Below are positions 60,391-64,000 of a DNA stretch of 64,000 bases, piece after piece. The notes beneath the pieces are model-generated. The model was not told the DNA's origin. It saw nothing but the letters and a program-made list of their open reading frames with translations, and did no database searches. The number at the start of each line of letters is the position of its first letter. The first letter of the stretch is position 1. A program made the translations under genes and the position numbers. The DNA is from Pedobacter heparinus DSM 2366 (GTDB taxonomy: Bacteria > Bacteroidota > Bacteroidia > Sphingobacteriales > Sphingobacteriaceae): assembly GCF_000023825.1 (NCBI RefSeq), contig NC_013061.1, positions 1,364,001 through 1,428,000 of the forward strand, in the 5' to 3' direction.

Positions 60391-60885
60391 TTAACTTGCA
60401 TGCTTAATACCTGCGGCAGTTTGATTGTTCATTGATGCTTTTGCAGAGCAATCAAAACAAACGCCATAAAGATTTAAAGAGTGGTGCTTGATGTCAAATT
60501 TCAGCAGTTCACCTACCATACTCTGGATTTGCTGGATACGCGGATCGCAGAATTCCACAACTTTGCCGCAATCAATACAGATCACGTGGTCGTGCTGGTG
60601 GTAACCGTAAGATTTCTCAAACTGGGCCATGTTTTTACCAAACTGGTGTTTGGTAACCAGGTCACATGAAACCAGCAACTCTAAAGTATTGTATACTGTA
60701 GCCCTGCTTACACGGTATTTCTGGTTTTTCATGTGGATGTAAAGGGTCTCTACATCGAAATGGTCATCTCTTGAGTAAATTTCTTCTAAGATGGCAAAAC
60801 GCTCCGGTGTTTTTCTGAGACTTTTATTTTCGAGGTAGGCTTCGAATATTTTTCTAACCAACTCGCTGTTGTGGTTTGTCGACAT
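60391..60885 (-). CDS. fur: Fur-family transcriptional regulator
   Basis: A protein of 164 residues. The winged helix includes LRKTPERFAILEEIY and VSRATVYNTLELLVSCDLV. The dimerisation/metal region has HQHDHVICIDCGKVVEFCD and GVCFDC, giving the two CxxC zinc motifs. The likely role is iron homeostasis, though Zur or PerR cannot be excluded from sequence alone. An AAAGGAG sequence lies 10 nt upstream of the ATG (60896-60902), and a TACCTTTG box at 60910-60903, which suggests a very short leader. Confidence 0.88.
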   Translation of the reverse strand: MSTNHNSELVRKIFEAYLENKSLRKTPERFAILEEIYSRDDHFDVETLYIHMKNQKYRVSRATVYNTLELLVSCDLVTKHQFGKNMAQFEKSYGYHQHDHVICIDCGKVVEFCDPRIQQIQSMVGELLKFDIKHHSLNLYGVCFDCSAKASMNNQTAAGIKHAS

Positions 60886-60948
60886 AGTTTTTAAACTCCT
60901 TTCAAAGGTATCAATTTTTTATATAAACGCTATGATTTATTGTTATTT

Positions 60949-63156
60949 TTAGGCATCAAAACGTGTAACTCCCGTTACCCCTTTAACTTCTAACAGATTT
61001 TTAATCAGGTTGTCCAGGTGGTCCTTGTCGTTTACAAAGATCATGATAGAGCCATCGAAGATCCCATTATCAGTGTCTACAGTTATAGAGCGCATATTTA
61101 CCTTAAAATCGTTCGAGATCACCTTGGTGATGTTATTGATCAGCCCCACATCATCAATACCTATAATGTGCAGCCCGGTCAGGAAAGTAAGCTCTTTTTG
61201 TCTGTTCCATTTTGCTTTAACCACCCGATAACCATAGTTCGCCATCAGCTGTGCCGCATTCGGGCAATTGGTGCGGTGTATTTTTATGCCTTCATTAACG
61301 GTTACAAAACCAAAAACATCATCACCCGGAATTGGGTTACAACAGGCTGCCAGTGTATAATCTATTTTTTGCAGGTCTTCGCCAATCAGTAAAATGTCCG
61401 ATTCAGGTCCTTTTACCTTGTTCAGCAGCGCATCTATCTGCTGGTGCTCATTTTTCTCGGCACCACGGTTCTCTATTTCCTTTTCACTGGCCAGGTAATC
61501 TTTCAGGTCTTTTAATTCAATTTTTCCCTTTGCCACCGCAATAAACAGTTCCTGGGTAGAAGGCAGCTTAAAGAAGTAGCTGAGTTTATTTAAATTATCG
61601 GTGTTGTAGGTGATCTTTAATGATTTCAGCTTACGTTCCAGTGTTTCCTTGCCCAGTTCGGCAATTTTTCTCTTTTCTTCTTTTAAAGAAGATTTGATCT
61701 TTGATTTTGCCTTGGCAGTAACAACGATATTGAGCCAGTCTTCTTTTGGGGATTGCTTGCTGGAGGTAATGATCTCTACCTGGTCGCCGTTCTGCAATTT
61801 ATAAGACAGGGGCACCAGTTTATGGTTTACCTTGGCCCCGATACATTTTGCGCCTACATCTGTATGGATCTCAAAGGCAAAGTCGAGCGCAGTAGCGCCC
61901 AATGGCAGCTGGAGCAAAGCGCCCTTGGGTGTAAAAATAAAGATCTCATCCGAGAAGAGGTTCATTTTAAAATCGTCCAGAAAATCTAAAGCATTGGCTT
62001 CCGGGTTGTTCAGCATTTCCCTTACTTTCATGATCCACTGATCCAGTCCGTTGTCGTTGCTCGACTCTTTATATTTCCAGTGCGCAGCAAAGCCTTTCTC
62101 TGCAATTTCGTTCATGCGCTGCGTACGGATCTGTACTTCAACCCATTGCCCTTTAGGGCCCATTACTGTGGTATGTAACGATTCATATCCGTTTCCTTTG
62201 GGCGATGATACCCAGTCGCGCAAACGGTCGGGATTGGGCCGGTAAAGGTCGGTCACAATCGAATAGGCTTTCCAGCAATCTGCTTTTTCATTTTCAGGCG
62301 GGCTGTCCAGAATAATCCTGATGGCAAAAAGGTCATACACTTCCTCAAAAGGTATGTTTTTGCTTTTCATTTTGTTCCAGATGGAATGGATGGACTTTGG
62401 CCGGCCATAGATATCAGCTGTCAGGCCCTGTTCTGCCAGGATCTCGTTGATCGGTTCCACAAATCTTTTGATGAACAGTGTCCGTTCTGCTTTTTTCTCG
62501 TTCAGCTGAGTGGCAATGTACTTATAGGTATCCGGTTCCAGGTATTTCATGGAAAGGTCTTCCAGCTCAGACTTAATGGCGTACAATCCTAAACGGTGCG
62601 CCAGTGGTGCATACAGGTAAATGGTTTCAGATGCAATTTTAAGCTGTTTTTGCCTCGGCATAAAATCCATGGTACGCATGTTGTGCAGCCGGTCGGCCAG
62701 TTTAATCAGGATTACCCTTACATCATCTGCCAGGGTCAGCAACATTTTTCTAAAATTCTCTGCCTGCAAAGAGCTGTTATAGTCAAAAACACCCGAGATC
62801 TTTGTCAGCCCATCAATAATTTTTGCTGTCTTTTTACCAAACTCCCGCTCAATGTCCTCCAGCGTAATGTCTGTATCTTCCACCACATCGTGCAATAGCG
62901 CACATACTATGGACGTGGTGCCCAGCCCAATTTCTTCTGCTGCAATCTGGGCCACAGCAATTGGATGATAGATGTAAGGCTCCCCGGATTTTCTCCGCAT
63001 GTTTTTATGGCTCTCCAATGCCATGTCAAAAGCCTTCCTGATTTCCTTTTTATCCCCTCTTTGCATTGTTGGCTTACAAGCACGCAAAAGGGCACGGTAT
63101 CTTTTCAGTATCTCCTGCTTTTCTGCTTCTAAATCAATAACTAATGCATTCTTCAT
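60949..63156 (-). CDS. bifunctional (p)ppGpp synthetase/hydrolase RelA/SpoT
   Basis: A protein of 735 residues, typical for long RSH enzymes. The HD hydrolase motif ALLHDVVEDTD is near residue 85, the synthetase motif GNGYESLHTTVMGP near residue 340. A TGS domain (IFTPKGALLQLPLGATALDFAF, given in parts), a zinc-finger-like CCNPIPGD region and a C-terminal ACT domain follow. Both catalytic centres look intact, so it is probably SpoT-like. It is upstream of fur and purA on the same strand. Confidence 0.94.
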   Translation of the reverse strand: MKNALVIDLEAEKQEILKRYRALLRACKPTMQRGDKKEIRKAFDMALESHKNMRRKSGEPYIYHPIAVAQIAAEEIGLGTTSIVCALLHDVVEDTDITLEDIEREFGKKTAKIIDGLTKISGVFDYNSSLQAENFRKMLLTLADDVRVILIKLADRLHNMRTMDFMPRQKQLKIASETIYLYAPLAHRLGLYAIKSELEDLSMKYLEPDTYKYIATQLNEKKAERTLFIKRFVEPINEILAEQGLTADIYGRPKSIHSIWNKMKSKNIPFEEVYDLFAIRIILDSPPENEKADCWKAYSIVTDLYRPNPDRLRDWVSSPKGNGYESLHTTVMGPKGQWVEVQIRTQRMNEIAEKGFAAHWKYKESSNDNGLDQWIMKVREMLNNPEANALDFLDDFKMNLFSDEIFIFTPKGALLQLPLGATALDFAFEIHTDVGAKCIGAKVNHKLVPLSYKLQNGDQVEIITSSKQSPKEDWLNIVVTAKAKSKIKSSLKEEKRKIAELGKETLERKLKSLKITYNTDNLNKLSYFFKLPSTQELFIAVAKGKIELKDLKDYLASEKEIENRGAEKNEHQQIDALLNKVKGPESDILLIGEDLQKIDYTLAACCNPIPGDDVFGFVTVNEGIKIHRTNCPNAAQLMANYGYRVVKAKWNRQKELTFLTGLHIIGIDDVGLINNITKVISNDFKVNMRSITVDTDNGIFDGSIMIFVNDKDHLDNLIKNLLEVKGVTGVTRFDA

Positions 63157-63371
63157 TTATATTCCTTTGTTTTTCGTTAACAGTTGATCCCCTTAATATA
63201 ATGTTTTTCTATGGCATTGTGTAAAATAATCCATACAGCGGGGTTTTTAGGGGTACTACCCCATTGCTGTTGGTCAATTGTCATTTTGTATTATTTACGT
63301 AAAAATTATACCCGTTTATCGTTAAATGGGTATATTAGATCAGTAAAGGAACAAAAATATAAAATTAGCCC

Positions 63372-63379
63372 TAAATTTG
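63372..63379 (+). promoter_or_regulatory. -7 promoter element of the DUF4294 gene
   Basis: TAAATTTG matches TAnnTTTG, 15 nt before the ATG. The -33 region is weak. Confidence 0.45.
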
Positions 63380-63394
63380 CCTGGGTATAAAATT

Positions 63395-64000
63395 ATGAAT
63401 TTTTATAGGCTGTTTATTCTTTCAATTGTCATTATTTCAGGTGCTTCCGCTAAAGCGCAGGTGAGCACTGTGCCTGTTAAAATGCCGGTATTGGGAAAGA
63501 ATGATACGATCAGGGTGGCCTCAACAAATGACAACGGAGAAATGATCCCCTGGATCCCGCTCAATGAAGTAGAAATCTTTGCCATGCGGCTCTTTAAATC
63601 GCCGGCAGACCGGGCTGCATTTAACAGGTTGCGTTATAATGTAATGAAGGTGATGCCTTATGCCTTATTTGCCAAAAGAAGATATGAGCAGCTGGAAAGG
63701 GACCTGGCACTGACAACGGAAAAAAAGGAACAGAAAAAACTGGTTAAGCAGTGTGATAAAGAGATCAAGGAAATGTTTAACAGGGAGATTAAGGAACTGA
63801 CAATTACCCAGGGACAAATTTTAACCAAACTTATAGACAGGGAGCTGGGCAGAACTACCTACGATATTATAAAAGAAACAAAAGGAGGGGTTACTGCGTT
63901 CCTGTACCAATCGGTTGCAAGGGTGGTAGGCCACAACCTGAAAAGCACATATAGCCCGCAGGAAGATAGGGACATCGAATCCATTATCGTTTCCTCTGGG
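63395..64000 (+). CDS. DUF4294 family secreted protein, 3' end outside the window
   Basis: The frame from the ATG at 63395 stays open to the end of the window (202 codons). The signal peptide (MNFYRLFILSIVIISGASAK) is followed by a region with IPWIPLNEVEIFAMRLF and RLRYNVMKVMPYA, then a Lys/Glu-rich coiled-coil-like helix and ELGRTTYDIIKETKGGVTAFLYQ. This matches the DUF4294 pattern in Bacteroidetes, whose role is unknown. Transcribed divergently from relA/spoT. Confidence 0.8.
   Translation, partial: MNFYRLFILSIVIISGASAKAQVSTVPVKMPVLGKNDTIRVASTNDNGEMIPWIPLNEVEIFAMRLFKSPADRAAFNRLRYNVMKVMPYALFAKRRYEQLERDLALTTEKKEQKKLVKQCDKEIKEMFNREIKELTITQGQILTKLIDRELGRTTYDIIKETKGGVTAFLYQSVARVVGHNLKSTYSPQEDRDIESIIVSSG

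Overview
The window is a chromosomal segment of a Bacteroidetes bacterium, most likely Pedobacter or a close relative in the Sphingobacteriaceae. The 16S rRNA has a Sphingobacteria-type sequence. Promoters follow the Bacteroidetes pattern (TTTG, about 19 nt, TAnnTTTG) and most genes lack Shine-Dalgarno sequences. Gene content also fits: a fused IcmF mutase, a PafA-type phosphatase, an HU-CCDC81/SPOR protein, DUF4783, DUF4294 and many SPII lipoproteins. No prophage, insertion sequence, integron or CRISPR array was seen; this is core chromosome with a few accessory patches.

Layout. 1-3606 (+): end of a hexuronate catabolism operon (uxaB-uxaA-uxaC) closed by a strong terminator. 3668-9756 (+): a complete rRNA operon (two promoters, 16S, tRNA-Ile, tRNA-Ala, 23S, 5S, terminator). 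It is preceded by an unexplained 128-bp element with terminal inverted repeats and contains perfect precursor-processing stems around 16S and 23S. 9990-17660: acyl-ACP desaturase (+), then icmF, pafA and folC (-). 17702-25743 (-): a tightly packed envelope operon (large TPR protein, beta-barrel, HU-TM-SPOR protein, ExbB, ExbD, TonB-like), with folC as a probable seventh gene. 25914-31179 (-): pyrR-pyrB, a GH20 hexosaminidase and ribosomal protein S1. 31505-35218 (+): a Crp-like regulator, an Lrp-like regulator and a Tat-exported phospholipase C. 35221-38350: a VOC protein, an unknown secreted protein, a GlxA-type AraC regulator and a small Ala/Lys-rich secreted protein. 38435-46941 (-): a two-component system, then a tetR-adaptor-RND-TolC efflux operon with an operator overlapping its promoter. 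47094-54827: housekeeping and envelope genes (cmk, arfB, lpxR, lon, a TPR protein, a lipoprotein, gpmI). 54963-57725 (+): DUF4783, nadC, plsY and an M48 metalloprotease lipoprotein. 57756-63156 (-): pabB, purA, fur and relA/spoT. 63395-64000 (+): a DUF4294 protein cut off by the window end.

The most interesting block is the 17.7-25.7 kb envelope operon. It joins a proton-driven ExbBD motor and a TonB-like transducer to an outer-membrane barrel, a giant periplasmic TPR protein and a protein that could tie DNA (HU-like domain) to peptidoglycan (SPOR domain) through the inner membrane. I infer a Tol-Pal/CpoB-like cell-envelope or division role; this is a hypothesis from gene content. Other items worth checking are the repeat element upstream of the rRNA promoters, the operator-like palindromes in front of plc, pafA, lon, gpmI and the Crp-like gene, and the rare Shine-Dalgarno sequence in front of rpsA.
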